From NCBI GenBank assembly GCA_030619415.1, contig JAUXBM010000102.1, forward strand, positions 1 through 6,575: 6,575 nt of DNA, written 5' to 3'. Origin of the DNA: Chlorobiota bacterium. GTDB lineage: Bacteria; Bacteroidota; Bacteroidia; Bacteroidales; F082. Shown one piece after another: positions 1-5,805 of this stretch. The notes beneath the pieces were generated by a model. That model did no database searches. It had not been told where the DNA came from and worked only from the letters and a program-made list of their open reading frames with translations. The translations under genes and the position numbers were made by a program. Position 1 is the stretch's first letter. Each line of letters opens with the position of its first letter.

Positions 1-1075
1 AACCTTGAAGGATGCGGAAAATATTTTGAAGAGCATCCCGACTGTTGAAAAAGTGAGTCCCGAAGTGATTTACCCAACGCTTGCTGTTCGCAACGGCAAA
101 AAATTAAGTGTTGAATTGTCGGGGATAAATGGTGTGTTCTTTGATCTTTTTAACCAAACATTAAGAGAAGGCAATCTGTTCAGCAAATGGCAATTAGAGC
201 GCGGAGATCCGGTGTGCATCATTGGTCCGCAGGTTGTGGCCAAGCTTTTTCCAAAAGAAAATCCAATTGGAAAAAAATTGAAATGTGGCAATATATGGCT
301 GGAAGTAATTGGTGTTCTGGAAGGGGTAAAAGTTAACGAAAAGGCTGAGGATATGGGGGTTAGCGATTACAATCGAAATGTATTTGCACCCATTAAAACA
401 GTATTGTTACGCTATAAGGACCGGTCGCTGGTCAACCAGTCATCACTTGGTGGAGGAGGCTCGGTCTCTTTTTCCGGGCGGAGAATGATGATTATGGAGG
501 ATGATGCCGGTTCGATTGTAGGTGCGAACCAGCTTGATAAGATTGTTGTACAGGTGAAAGAAACGGAACAACTTACCGTTACGGCTGAGGTGTTGAAAAA
601 GATACTGGAAAGGCGCCACCAGGGCGTCGAGGATTTTGAGATCAAGATTCCCGAATTGTTATTAAAACAAGAACAAAAAACCAAAGACATTTTTAATATC
701 GTATTGGGCGCTATTGCAGGTATCTCGCTCATCGTCGGCGGCATTGGTATCATGAATATTATGCTGGCATCGGTGATGGAACGGATCAGGGAGATTGGCA
801 TCCGCAGAGCTACGGGGGCAACTAAAAAAGACATTGTGTTCCAGTTTTTAGCCGAGGCAACTTTTATCAGTGTTAGCGGTGGCCTTATCGGGATATTGCT
901 CGGTGTGATCATGGCAAAAGTTATTACATCTACAACTGGAATACTGACGATAGTTTCGTTTCCGTCTATTCTGATCTCGTTCGGTGTCGCAGCTACGGTG
1001 GGCATTGTATTTGGATATTTACCGGCTAAGCAGGCATCCGAAAAAGATCCGGTGGAGAGTTTGAGGCATGATTAA
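1..1075 (+). CDS. MacB/FtsX-type ABC transporter permease, 5'-truncated by window edge
   Basis: This is the C-terminal part of an inner-membrane permease of the MacB/FtsX family. The reading frame is open to the window edge, so the TTG at position 5 is not a real start. Counting residues from that codon, about 1-220 are the periplasmic MacB_PCD-like domain. Three hydrophobic segments follow at about 231-254, 283-306 and 318-340. The segment after the first reads GGIGIMNIMLASVMERIREI and continues into GIRRATGAT, the classic FtsX signature. The tail 'YLPAKQASEKDPVESLRHD' is the usual family ending. MacB-type permeases work with an ATPase, a HlyD/MacA-like adaptor and a TolC channel to move substrates out from the periplasm by mechanotransmission. 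A TolC-family gene lies 147 bp downstream, which fits. The first transmembrane segment and any fused ATPase domain would lie upstream of the window. A Gly/Ser-rich insert (about 144-173) makes the periplasmic domain longer than in E. coli MacB. Substrate cannot be inferred. Confidence 0.93.
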   Translation, partial: TLKDAENILKSIPTVEKVSPEVIYPTLAVRNGKKLSVELSGINGVFFDLFNQTLREGNLFSKWQLERGDPVCIIGPQVVAKLFPKENPIGKKLKCGNIWLEVIGVLEGVKVNEKAEDMGVSDYNRNVFAPIKTVLLRYKDRSLVNQSSLGGGGSVSFSGRRMMIMEDDAGSIVGANQLDKIVVQVKETEQLTVTAEVLKKILERRHQGVEDFEIKIPELLLKQEQKTKDIFNIVLGAIAGISLIVGGIGIMNIMLASVMERIREIGIRRATGATKKDIVFQFLAEATFISVSGGLIGILLGVIMAKVITSTTGILTIVSFPSILISFGVAATVGIVFGYLPAKQASEKDPVESLRHD

Positions 1076-1141
1076 GCTGGAATAGTGGAAAGATGGAAGA
1101 TTGGAAAATAGAAAAAGGGAAATCGGTTAACCGGTATTCCT

Positions 1142-1197
1142 GACCTGTTAGCTTGCCGGGTCACGAGCGATAGCGAGTGAACTGATGCTAACAGGTC
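1142..1197. repeat. 56-bp palindromic intergenic repeat element
   Basis: GACCTGTTAGC at 1142-1152 and its exact reverse complement GCTAACAGGTC at 1187-1197 form 11-bp perfect arms. The interior contains TCAC (1161-1164) facing GTGA (1177-1180) around an AGCGATAGCGA core. The element sits between the permease and TolC genes, so it would fold into a hairpin in any shared transcript. No T-tract follows, so it is not a standard terminator. It resembles small dispersed palindromic repeats of Bacteroidota genomes; copy number cannot be judged from one window. The 60 bases before it are a purine-rich stretch built of GGAAGATTGGAA-like units. Confidence 0.7.
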
Positions 1198-1222
1198 GAA
1201 GAATTTATTTGATGACTCAAAT

Positions 1223-1246
1223 ATGAAACAAAATATGAAACAAAAA
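1223..1246 (+). repeat. 12-bp tandem duplication containing two in-frame start codons
   Basis: ATGAAACAAAAT is followed directly by ATGAAACAAAAA, giving the N-terminus MKQNMKQK. Both ATGs are in frame with the TolC-family gene. Either gives a positively charged n-region for the signal peptide. There is no Shine-Dalgarno sequence to choose between 1223 and 1235. Confidence 0.8.
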
Positions 1247-2725
1247 ATTTTACATACAATATCTATTCTGCTGATCCTGGTTGTTTGCACCGATTCATAT
1301 TCGCAGGATTCTGTAAAATATGCTTTGGCAGAAGTCATCAAAATCGCCCATGATCAATCACCCGATGCCCAAATGGCCAAGCATCGGTACAGAAGAAGTT
1401 ACTGGAGCTTCCGGTCTTTTAAAGCCACTTATTTGCCGGGTATCCGTTTGGACGCCACCTTGCCAAACCTCAACAGAAGCATTAATGCAATCCCTGCCCA
1501 GGATGGAACGACCATTTTTACAGCTCAAAATTTAATGTCCTATTCTGTTGGACTTTCAATAAATCAAAAGATAGGCGCCTCCGGTGGTGAGGTTTTTCTA
1601 AGGTCAGGCATACAACGTCTGGATAATACACTGAACGACACAACCGTTACGCAGTACCTTACAAACATGATTAATATCGGGATCAGCCAACCCATTTTCC
1701 ATTATAATCCATACAAATGGGATAAAAAGATTGAACCCATGCGTTTTGAAGAGGCACAACGGTTGTATATTGAAACCACTGAACAGGTGGCTATTACAGC
1801 AGTGGATTATTTTTTCTCGTTGTTGCTGGCGCAAATACAGGTTGGGATTGCGGCAAAGAACCAGGCCAATTATGATACGCTGTTCAGAATAGCACAGGGG
1901 AGATACAACCTTGGCAAGATTGCCGAAAACGAATTGTTGCAATTGGAATTAAACCTGCTTAAGGCAGAGGCATCGGTTGAAATTGAAGAACTGAATTATG
2001 AGAATCAACTTTTTGTGTTTAAGTCTTATTTGAGGTTAAAAGATGAATTCAGGATTCAACTCATACCCCCGGCAGAAACGCCACATTTTGTTATTCCCGG
2101 CGATAAAGCGATTATTGAAGCCAGGAACAACACCTCATCAGGACTTGAATTTCAAAGAAGGATGCTTGAGGCTGAAAGTGAACTAAACAGGGCTAAGCGG
2201 GAAGGGAGGTTTGATGCTGAACTTTTTGCTTCGTTTGGTTTGACGCAAACTTCCACGGATATCCAGACTGCCTATAAAAACCCACTGGATGAGGAAAGGG
2301 TTATGCTTGGAATTACGGTGCCACTCCTTGATTGGGGAAAGGCACGAGGAAATATTAAAATGGCAGAATCGAATCTTGATCTTGTTGCCACGACGGTTGA
2401 ACAGGACAGAATTGATTTCGAACAAAATATTGTGATCAATGTCAGGCAATTCAATATGCAGGAAAAGCAGTTGAGAATTGCAGCTAAATCAGATACAGTG
2501 GCGCAAAAGCGATTTGATGTGACACAAAAACGGTATATGATCGGTAAGGTAAATGATGTGCTTGAATTGAACAATGCCCAGATAGATAACGACAATGCTA
2601 AAATGGGTTATTACAGATCGTTGATGAACTACTGGAAAAGCTTTTACGGATTAAGAAAGCTCACCCTTTACGACTTCCAGAGAGATATGCCCATCCTGGT
2701 GAATTTTGATGATTTAATGAATTAG
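1223..2725 (+). CDS. TolC-family outer membrane efflux protein
   Basis: This is a 500-residue outer membrane factor of the TolC/OEP family, which forms the trimeric channel-tunnel of tripartite exporters. Residues 1-27 are a Sec signal peptide: Lys-rich n-region, hydrophobic core at 13-22, and predicted cleavage after SYS, leaving the Gln start common in Bacteroidota exported proteins. C22 lacks a proper lipobox. The OEP internal duplication is visible: RYNLGKIAE at 227-235 in the first half matches RYMIGKVND at 437-445 in the second, each within a long amphipathic helix. The segment ITVPLLDWGKARGNIKMAES (364-383) is the typical second beta-strand and helix turn. Length is normal for the family. 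It lies downstream of a MacB-like permease on the same strand and probably serves that exporter, though the 147-bp gap with a palindromic repeat could partly uncouple expression. The start is ATG 1223 or in-frame ATG 1235. Substrate is unknown. Confidence 0.93.
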   Translation: MKQNMKQKILHTISILLILVVCTDSYSQDSVKYALAEVIKIAHDQSPDAQMAKHRYRRSYWSFRSFKATYLPGIRLDATLPNLNRSINAIPAQDGTTIFTAQNLMSYSVGLSINQKIGASGGEVFLRSGIQRLDNTLNDTTVTQYLTNMINIGISQPIFHYNPYKWDKKIEPMRFEEAQRLYIETTEQVAITAVDYFFSLLLAQIQVGIAAKNQANYDTLFRIAQGRYNLGKIAENELLQLELNLLKAEASVEIEELNYENQLFVFKSYLRLKDEFRIQLIPPAETPHFVIPGDKAIIEARNNTSSGLEFQRRMLEAESELNRAKREGRFDAELFASFGLTQTSTDIQTAYKNPLDEERVMLGITVPLLDWGKARGNIKMAESNLDLVATTVEQDRIDFEQNIVINVRQFNMQEKQLRIAAKSDTVAQKRFDVTQKRYMIGKVNDVLELNNAQIDNDNAKMGYYRSLMNYWKSFYGLRKLTLYDFQRDMPILVNFDDLMN

Positions 2726-2735
2726 CTTGAAAAAA

Positions 2736-2811
2736 TTGTACAGGCGACTTCAGTCGCCTGCCATAAGTTTGGCTTAATTTTCATGTTTGGCGAATGAATT
2801 CGCCACTACAA
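2736..2811. repeat. Nested-hairpin intergenic repeat (two related palindromes in inverted orientation)
   Basis: The left part is a GC-rich hairpin, CAGGCGAC (2741-2748), loop TTCA, GTCGCCTG (2753-2760). The right part is GGCGAAT (2789-2795), GA, ATTCGCC (2798-2804). Read as reverse complement, the right part with its flanking TTGTA matches the left part at 19 of 23 positions (2736-2758 against 2811-2789), so the whole is one imperfect inverted repeat whose arms are each palindromic. It starts 10 bp after the TolC stop codon. The left hairpin might act as a terminator or 3' mRNA stabiliser, but no T-tract follows on the plus strand. Confidence 0.7.
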
Positions 2812-2856
2812 AACCTGACAGTCCAATGCAACCAAACCGGTTGTAGGTTCTTCAAG

Positions 2857-2995
2857 GATCGAGACCTTTGCAAAACATCCATTTTGTCATCCTCGAGCGT
2901 AGCGAAGGATCCTTAAGTGCTTTAGAAACAGAGTGTAAAGATTCTTCATTTTATTCAGAATGACAGTTTTTGAAGTTTTACAAAGGTCTCGGATC
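2857..2995. repeat. About 139-bp MITE-like inverted repeat element
   Basis: Terminal arms GAGACCTTTGCAAAAC (2861-2876) and GTTTTACAAAGGTCTC (2975-2990) are inverted copies with one mismatch, and GATC flanks both ends (2857-2860 and 2992-2995). Inside, GTCATCCT...GAAGGATC on the left faces the reverse complement GTCATTCT...GAAGAATC on the right, so most of the element can fold on itself. The left inner part is itself palindromic (ATCCT at 2889 with AGGAT at 2906). No transposase is encoded. The 'GTCATTCTGAA...GAAGAATC' sequence recalls a repeat family I associate with intergenic regions of Bacteroidota. It is non-coding; mobilisation or a stable RNA role is not shown. Confidence 0.75.
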
Positions 2996-3030
2996 GTATT
3001 ATCTATAAGATTAGCAAATTATTAATGGTT

Positions 3031-3072
3031 AAAAAAGTAAGAGGACTACCGGTTGTTTCCAGCCGGTAATCC
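3031..3072 (-). terminator. Rho-independent terminator of the leftward membrane-protein gene
   Basis: Read on the minus strand, a 10-bp stem GGATTACCGG (3072-3063) pairs with CCGGTAGTCC (3052-3043) around a 10-nt loop. A run of six T (3036-3031) follows after six bases. The third stem position is G-U in the minus-strand RNA but would be an A-C mismatch in the plus-strand RNA, and the T-run lies only on the minus-strand 3' side. Both points assign it to the gene ending at 3120. Confidence 0.75.
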
Positions 3073-3119
3073 CTAATAATAGTACAGAAAGATTGAGAGA
3101 GTTATATAGAATATATGGT

Positions 3120-3821
3120 TTATTCTGCGACTACAACAGGCTCTGCCTCAGCATGGTTGTTTAGCTTTTTATCAACTGAATGGTAAATAGCTGCAAAAGC
3201 ACCCTCAATCCAGATGGAGGCCGGAACAACACCGATCAGTATCATTAACAGGCCTAGAATGATGATTGGAAATGCCAGTAATGCCATCAGGAAAATTGTC
3301 ATGGCATGACCTCGGGTCATGTTCCAGCTGGTTTTCACAGCTTCAATTACTTCCAGTTTTTTATCCATTACCAGGTAAGGCACAAATGCCAGTTTACAGG
3401 CGAAGATGATACCCGGTATAATAAATACGATGAAACCAGCAATTATAATCGCACCGGTAAGCAGGTTGGCTAAAACAACGTTTATGTAATTTGATTTAAA
3501 GCAATCGAACATGTCGGCTACATCAAATTTTTCCCCCCTGATCACTTTTAGAAAAATATAGGCCATTCCATACGACAGGGGCCCGACAACAAACAATCCA
3601 TATACAAGGCTGAAGATGCCTAACATAACCCCGCCAAAACCAAGTCCTGCCGCTTCTGCCCCGGCCCTGCCAATTCCAACCGGGAAACTTGCTACAACGT
3701 AGATTACCATTACTAAAAGCAGTTCGAGGAAATTCTTTTTCATGACTTCCCAGCTCATTCCATAACTGGAACCGACGGTGGGTTGTAAGTCATAAGTTAA
3801 AGGTTGCGATGTGTTTTCCAT
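3120..3821 (-). CDS. Polytopic membrane protein of unknown function (DUF975/GPDPase_memb-like fold)
   Basis: The product is 233 residues with an N-terminal cytoplasmic stretch (1-30), hydrophobic segments at about 31-50, 63-93, 114-140 and 173-215, and a charged C-terminal tail. The order 'IIPGIIFACKLAFVPYLVMD' (134-153), then EAVKTSWNMTRGH (160-172), then a long hydrophobic hairpin resembles the uncharacterised DUF975 / glycerophosphodiester-phosphodiesterase membrane-domain superfamily, in which a PGI..., D, EA...S...G pattern recurs. No catalytic residues are recognisable and no function is claimed. An in-frame ATG at 3851 exists, but a TAnnTTTG promoter element covers 3849-3856, so that codon would lie in the -7 box. 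ATG 3821 is therefore the better start, after an AT-rich leader. The gene is divergent from a membrane-bound LuxR-type regulator, 163 bp away, and ends in its own terminator. Confidence 0.8.
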   Translation of the reverse strand: MENTSQPLTYDLQPTVGSSYGMSWEVMKKNFLELLLVMVIYVVASFPVGIGRAGAEAAGLGFGGVMLGIFSLVYGLFVVGPLSYGMAYIFLKVIRGEKFDVADMFDCFKSNYINVVLANLLTGAIIIAGFIVFIIPGIIFACKLAFVPYLVMDKKLEVIEAVKTSWNMTRGHAMTIFLMALLAFPIIILGLLMILIGVVPASIWIEGAFAAIYHSVDKKLNNHAEAEPVVVAE

Positions 3822-3848
3822 TTTATTATGATTTATTGATTTACACAG

Positions 3849-3879
3849 CAAAACTAAGCGAAGAACCCTGGATGGTCAA
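3849..3879 (-). promoter_or_regulatory. Bacteroidota-type promoter for the leftward membrane-protein gene
   Basis: On the minus strand, TTG (3879-3877) is followed after 20 bp by TAGTTTTG (3856-3849), an exact TAnnTTTG match with normal spacing. Transcription would start about 3843-3846, giving a leader of about 22 nt before ATG 3821. This placement excludes the upstream ATG at 3851. Confidence 0.65.
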
Positions 3880-3885
3880 GTCACG

Positions 3886-3893
3886 AAAGTAGG
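3886..3893 (+). promoter_or_regulatory. AAAGTAGG copy (possible operator half-site)
   Basis: This 8-mer is identical to the one at 3977-3984 in the right-hand palindrome. It sits 6 bp upstream of the -33 element of the leftward promoter, so a bound factor could contact that promoter. The left arm of the palindrome is missing here, so it is at most a half-site. Confidence 0.3.
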
Positions 3894-3903
3894 ATTCTGA
3901 ATA

Positions 3904-3920
3904 AATACTACTTAAGTATT
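3904..3920. promoter_or_regulatory. Operator-like palindrome between the divergent promoters
   Basis: AATACT (3904-3909) and AGTATT (3915-3920) are inverted arms, with the overlapping perfect 10-bp palindrome TACTTAAGTA at 3909-3918. It lies between the -33 elements of the two divergent promoters. The 12-mer ACTACTTAAGTA (3907-3918) matches the palindrome at 3971-3982 except at one base. This layout suits a transcription factor controlling one or both genes, probably the LuxR-type protein next door, but binding is inference. Confidence 0.5.
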
Positions 3921-3929
3921 GTGGCTTTA

Positions 3930-3962
3930 TTGAACACCATGATCAAATTGGTTGTAAATTTG
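3930..3962 (+). promoter_or_regulatory. Bacteroidota-type promoter for the 7TM-LuxR gene
   Basis: TTG (3930-3932) and TAAATTTG (3955-3962) are separated by 22 bp and match the TTG / TAnnTTTG consensus. The predicted start is about 3966-3969, leaving a leader of only 16-19 nt before the GTG codon at 3985. Confidence 0.65.
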
Positions 3963-3971
3963 GACTATCAA

Positions 3972-3983
3972 CTACTAAAGTAG
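3972..3983. promoter_or_regulatory. Palindrome CTACTAAAGTAG over the leader of the 7TM-LuxR gene
   Basis: CTACT (3972-3976) and AGTAG (3979-3983) are perfect inverted arms around AA. The repeat ends one base before the GTG start codon and lies just downstream of the predicted transcription start. It could be an autoregulatory operator or, less likely with so short a stem, an RNA hairpin hiding the start codon. Confidence 0.5.
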
Positions 3984-3984
3984 G

Positions 3985-4968
3985 GTGTTACGCGAATTAC
4001 TTTTTATCGTATTTATTCTCATTTCGTTGGGTGCGGGCGTTGGATCTGTCCTTCTAACAGACAGACTCAATAAGACATACCAGCTCAATTATCTAAATAC
4101 TTATCTGTATAACCAAATTTTGCTTTTCATTTTTGGATTATATGGCCTGATCGGAATGGCGGTCGTAAAATGGATTCTCCAGGAAATGGAAACCCCAACA
4201 GCTACTGTTGAAACAATCGCAAATTTTATTCCTTATCTCGGAATTCCCTTTTTAATTGCTGCCTGGTATATGTTCATCAAGCTGAGTGTGGAAATAGTGG
4301 GAAAAACTGTTTCCGGAAAACTAACATTTTCCTATTTCGCATTTATGCTTCTGATAATATTTGGGTACGGCTATTTAATTGTTTATTTATTCCGAACACA
4401 GTCGGAAAATGCCCAACTGTTCTCTGATTATGCAAAATTTGTTTTTGTAGGAATTGAAATTCTGACTTTGCTCATTGCATTTTACTTTTTATACATCCGT
4501 GGAGCCGGAATTAAACACAGAAGTTTTCGAAACGCAGTCAGAAATTTTGCGCATATCAACCTTTTAATGAGTGCAGTGGGAATAACACTATTTTTCTTTG
4601 TTGATCGTGATCCTGTTTTTGCCGGTACCTATATCCTGGTATTTTTCGCCGGGGGTATTCCTGCAATTATTTATCTTGGAAACTACCTGAATAAACATTA
4701 TCTGACTACAGCCGGTAAAACGGAAGCAATATCACCTTATACTGACTTCATTTCAAATTATCAGATATCAAAACGAGAGTGGGAAGTCGTAGAAAAAATC
4801 TGCGAAGGCATGACGAACCGACAAATCAGCGATACATTGTTCATCTCCCTGCAAACGGTAAAAGATCATACGCATCGTATTTATAAAAAAACAGGCGTTA
4901 AAAGCAGAATGCAGCTGGCGAATATGATCGCCGAAGTAAAAAATAGGGCTGGTGCTGCTGCTGATTAA
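3985..4968 (+). CDS. Seven-transmembrane protein with C-terminal LuxR-type HTH; membrane-bound regulator
   Basis: The product has 327 residues. Seven hydrophobic segments occur at about 5-24, 42-64, 79-101, 113-135, 150-170, 188-206 and 212-232. A linker leads to a GerE/LuxR DNA-binding domain at 261-317: ISKREWEVVEKICEGMTNRQ, then ISDTLFISLQTVKDHTHRIY, then KKTGVKSRMQL. The conserved E265, the I281 'ISDTLFIS' helix, T291-V292-K293 recognition-helix start and G304 are all present. There is no receiver or PAS domain, so it is probably a one-component regulator whose membrane part senses a signal. Start: a TAA at 3976-3978 closes the frame upstream, and GTG 3985 is the only plausible start that keeps the first transmembrane segment. 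A matching promoter ends at 3962, so the leader is short. Its divergent neighbour is a polytopic membrane protein, a candidate target or partner. The ligand and regulon cannot be read from the sequence. Confidence 0.88.
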   Translation: MLRELLFIVFILISLGAGVGSVLLTDRLNKTYQLNYLNTYLYNQILLFIFGLYGLIGMAVVKWILQEMETPTATVETIANFIPYLGIPFLIAAWYMFIKLSVEIVGKTVSGKLTFSYFAFMLLIIFGYGYLIVYLFRTQSENAQLFSDYAKFVFVGIEILTLLIAFYFLYIRGAGIKHRSFRNAVRNFAHINLLMSAVGITLFFFVDRDPVFAGTYILVFFAGGIPAIIYLGNYLNKHYLTTAGKTEAISPYTDFISNYQISKREWEVVEKICEGMTNRQISDTLFISLQTVKDHTHRIYKKTGVKSRMQLANMIAEVKNRAGAAAD

Positions 4969-5010
4969 GAATACTTAACTTTTGGTATTAATTCGAGCAG
5001 AAATAATTAT

Positions 5011-5018
5011 TAATTTTG
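5011..5018 (+). promoter_or_regulatory. TAnnTTTG -7 element upstream of the peroxiredoxin gene
   Basis: TAATTTTG matches TAnnTTTG exactly and lies 42 bp before ATG 5061. No TTG stands at the preferred distance; the nearest (4982-4984) is 26 bp away, longer than usual, so the -33 side is weak. The AT-rich leader contains a 9-bp direct repeat, ATTAAACTA, at 5030-5038 and 5044-5052. Confidence 0.5.
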
Positions 5019-5060
5019 CCTTCCATTTAATTAAACTATTAATATTAAACTAAATAAATT

Positions 5061-5693
5061 ATGGCAGTATTAGTTGGGAAAAAAGCTCCCTTATTTGAAG
5101 CTGATGCCGTTGTGAACGGCGGAGAGTTTGTTGAAAAATTTTCATTGGAACAGTTCATCGGAAAGAAACATGTGGTTTTCTTTTTCTATCCACTTGATTT
5201 TACATTTGTTTGTCCAACCGAGATCATTGCTTTCCAGGATAGAATGGAAGAGTTTGAAAAGAGGAATGTAGCCGTTGTCGGCTGTTCTGTTGACTCTCAA
5301 TTTTCGCATTGGGCATGGTTGAATACCGAAAAAAATAACGGTGGTATCAAAGGTGTTAAATTTCCATTGGTTGCTGATCTCTCAAAAACCATTTCAGAAA
5401 ATTATGATGTACTCGCCGGTGAATACGATTACAACGAAGAGGGCGAGATGGAATTTAACGGTGCAGCAGTTGCATACCGTGGATTGTTCCTGATCGACAA
5501 GCAAGGTATTGTTCGCCACCAGGTTGTTAACGACCTTCCTCTAGGACGTAGCGTTACCGAAACTTTGCGTATGGTTGATGCTTTACAATTCTTTGAAGAG
5601 AATGGTGAAGTTTGCCCTGTCGACTGGCATGCCGGCGACGATGCAATGGTAGCAGACGCAGCAGGTGTAGCAAAATATTTGAGCGAGCACTAA
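5061..5693 (+). CDS. Typical 2-Cys peroxiredoxin (AhpC/Prx1 subfamily)
   Basis: This 210-residue cytosolic thiol peroxidase reduces H2O2, organic peroxides and peroxynitrite. The peroxidatic site is P44-L-D-F-T48-F-V-C51 followed by PTE, the canonical PxxxTxxC signature. The resolving cysteine is C185 in 'GEVCPVDW', which marks the obligate-dimer typical 2-Cys class. The catalytic arginine is R140 in 'VAYRGLFLID', and 'NDLPLGRSVTETLRMVDALQ' (157-176) is standard for the family. Compared with the human Prx1-type sequence there is a short acidic insert (about 120-134, EYDYNEEGEMEF). The GGLG helix region reads GGIKG (94-98), and the C-terminus ends KYLSEH rather than in a YF motif. It has its own upstream -7 box and a downstream terminator, so it is probably monocistronic. 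The electron donor (thioredoxin or AhpF) is not encoded nearby. A specific symbol such as ahpC is not justified, because several related paralogues exist in the phylum. Confidence 0.96.
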   Translation: MAVLVGKKAPLFEADAVVNGGEFVEKFSLEQFIGKKHVVFFFYPLDFTFVCPTEIIAFQDRMEEFEKRNVAVVGCSVDSQFSHWAWLNTEKNNGGIKGVKFPLVADLSKTISENYDVLAGEYDYNEEGEMEFNGAAVAYRGLFLIDKQGIVRHQVVNDLPLGRSVTETLRMVDALQFFEENGEVCPVDWHAGDDAMVADAAGVAKYLSEH

Positions 5694-5705
5694 AAAGCAG
5701 TTGGT

Positions 5706-5725
5706 TCTTTCTTGTGAAAGAAAGA
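5706..5725 (+). terminator. A/T-rich hairpin after the peroxiredoxin gene
   Basis: TCTTTCTT (5706-5713) pairs with AAGAAAGA (5718-5725) across a GTGA loop, 12 bp after the stop codon. A short T-run (5731-5734) follows weakly. It is probably a 3' stabilising or accessory structure; the stronger terminator is the next hairpin. Confidence 0.35.
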
Positions 5726-5743
5726 TTAACTTTTAAAACTGAG

Positions 5744-5774
5744 AAAGACGTTGGAGAAATCTGGCGTCTTTTTT
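5744..5774 (+). terminator. Rho-independent terminator of the peroxiredoxin gene
   Basis: AAAGACG (5744-5750) pairs with CGTCTTT (5765-5771), and the T-run continues to 5774. The 14-nt loop contains a possible inner AGA/TCT stem. It lies about 50 bp after the peroxiredoxin stop and separates that gene from the nuclease gene. Confidence 0.7.
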
Positions 5775-5805
5775 ATGTCCGGGTTTTCTAACTCAAAACC
5801 GAAAA

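Noticed and set aside
412..1005. 197-codon open frame on the minus strand
   Set aside because: It lies entirely antisense to the permease gene, shows low-complexity Ile/Ser/Thr/Pro composition typical of a shadow frame and no recognisable domain.
1277..1288. Possible lipobox (LVVC, C22) in the TolC-family signal peptide
   Set aside because: Val at -1 is not an accepted lipobox residue, and a good signal peptidase I site (SYS-Q) follows.
1072..1341. 89-codon open frame on the minus strand spanning the permease-TolC gap
   Set aside because: It overlaps the signal-peptide region of the TolC gene and translates the palindromic repeat; no family resemblance.
2726..3119. CRISPR array or small RNA gene in the gene-free gap
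   Set aside because: The repeats are inverted, of different sequence and not regularly spaced; no promoter of the TAnnTTTG type was found for a separate RNA.
4970..4989. AATAC...GTATT inverted repeat with a TACTTAA core before the peroxiredoxin promoter, resembling the 3904-3920 operator
   Set aside because: The arms are only 5 bp and the similarity is limited to an AT-rich core; chance is a sufficient explanation.
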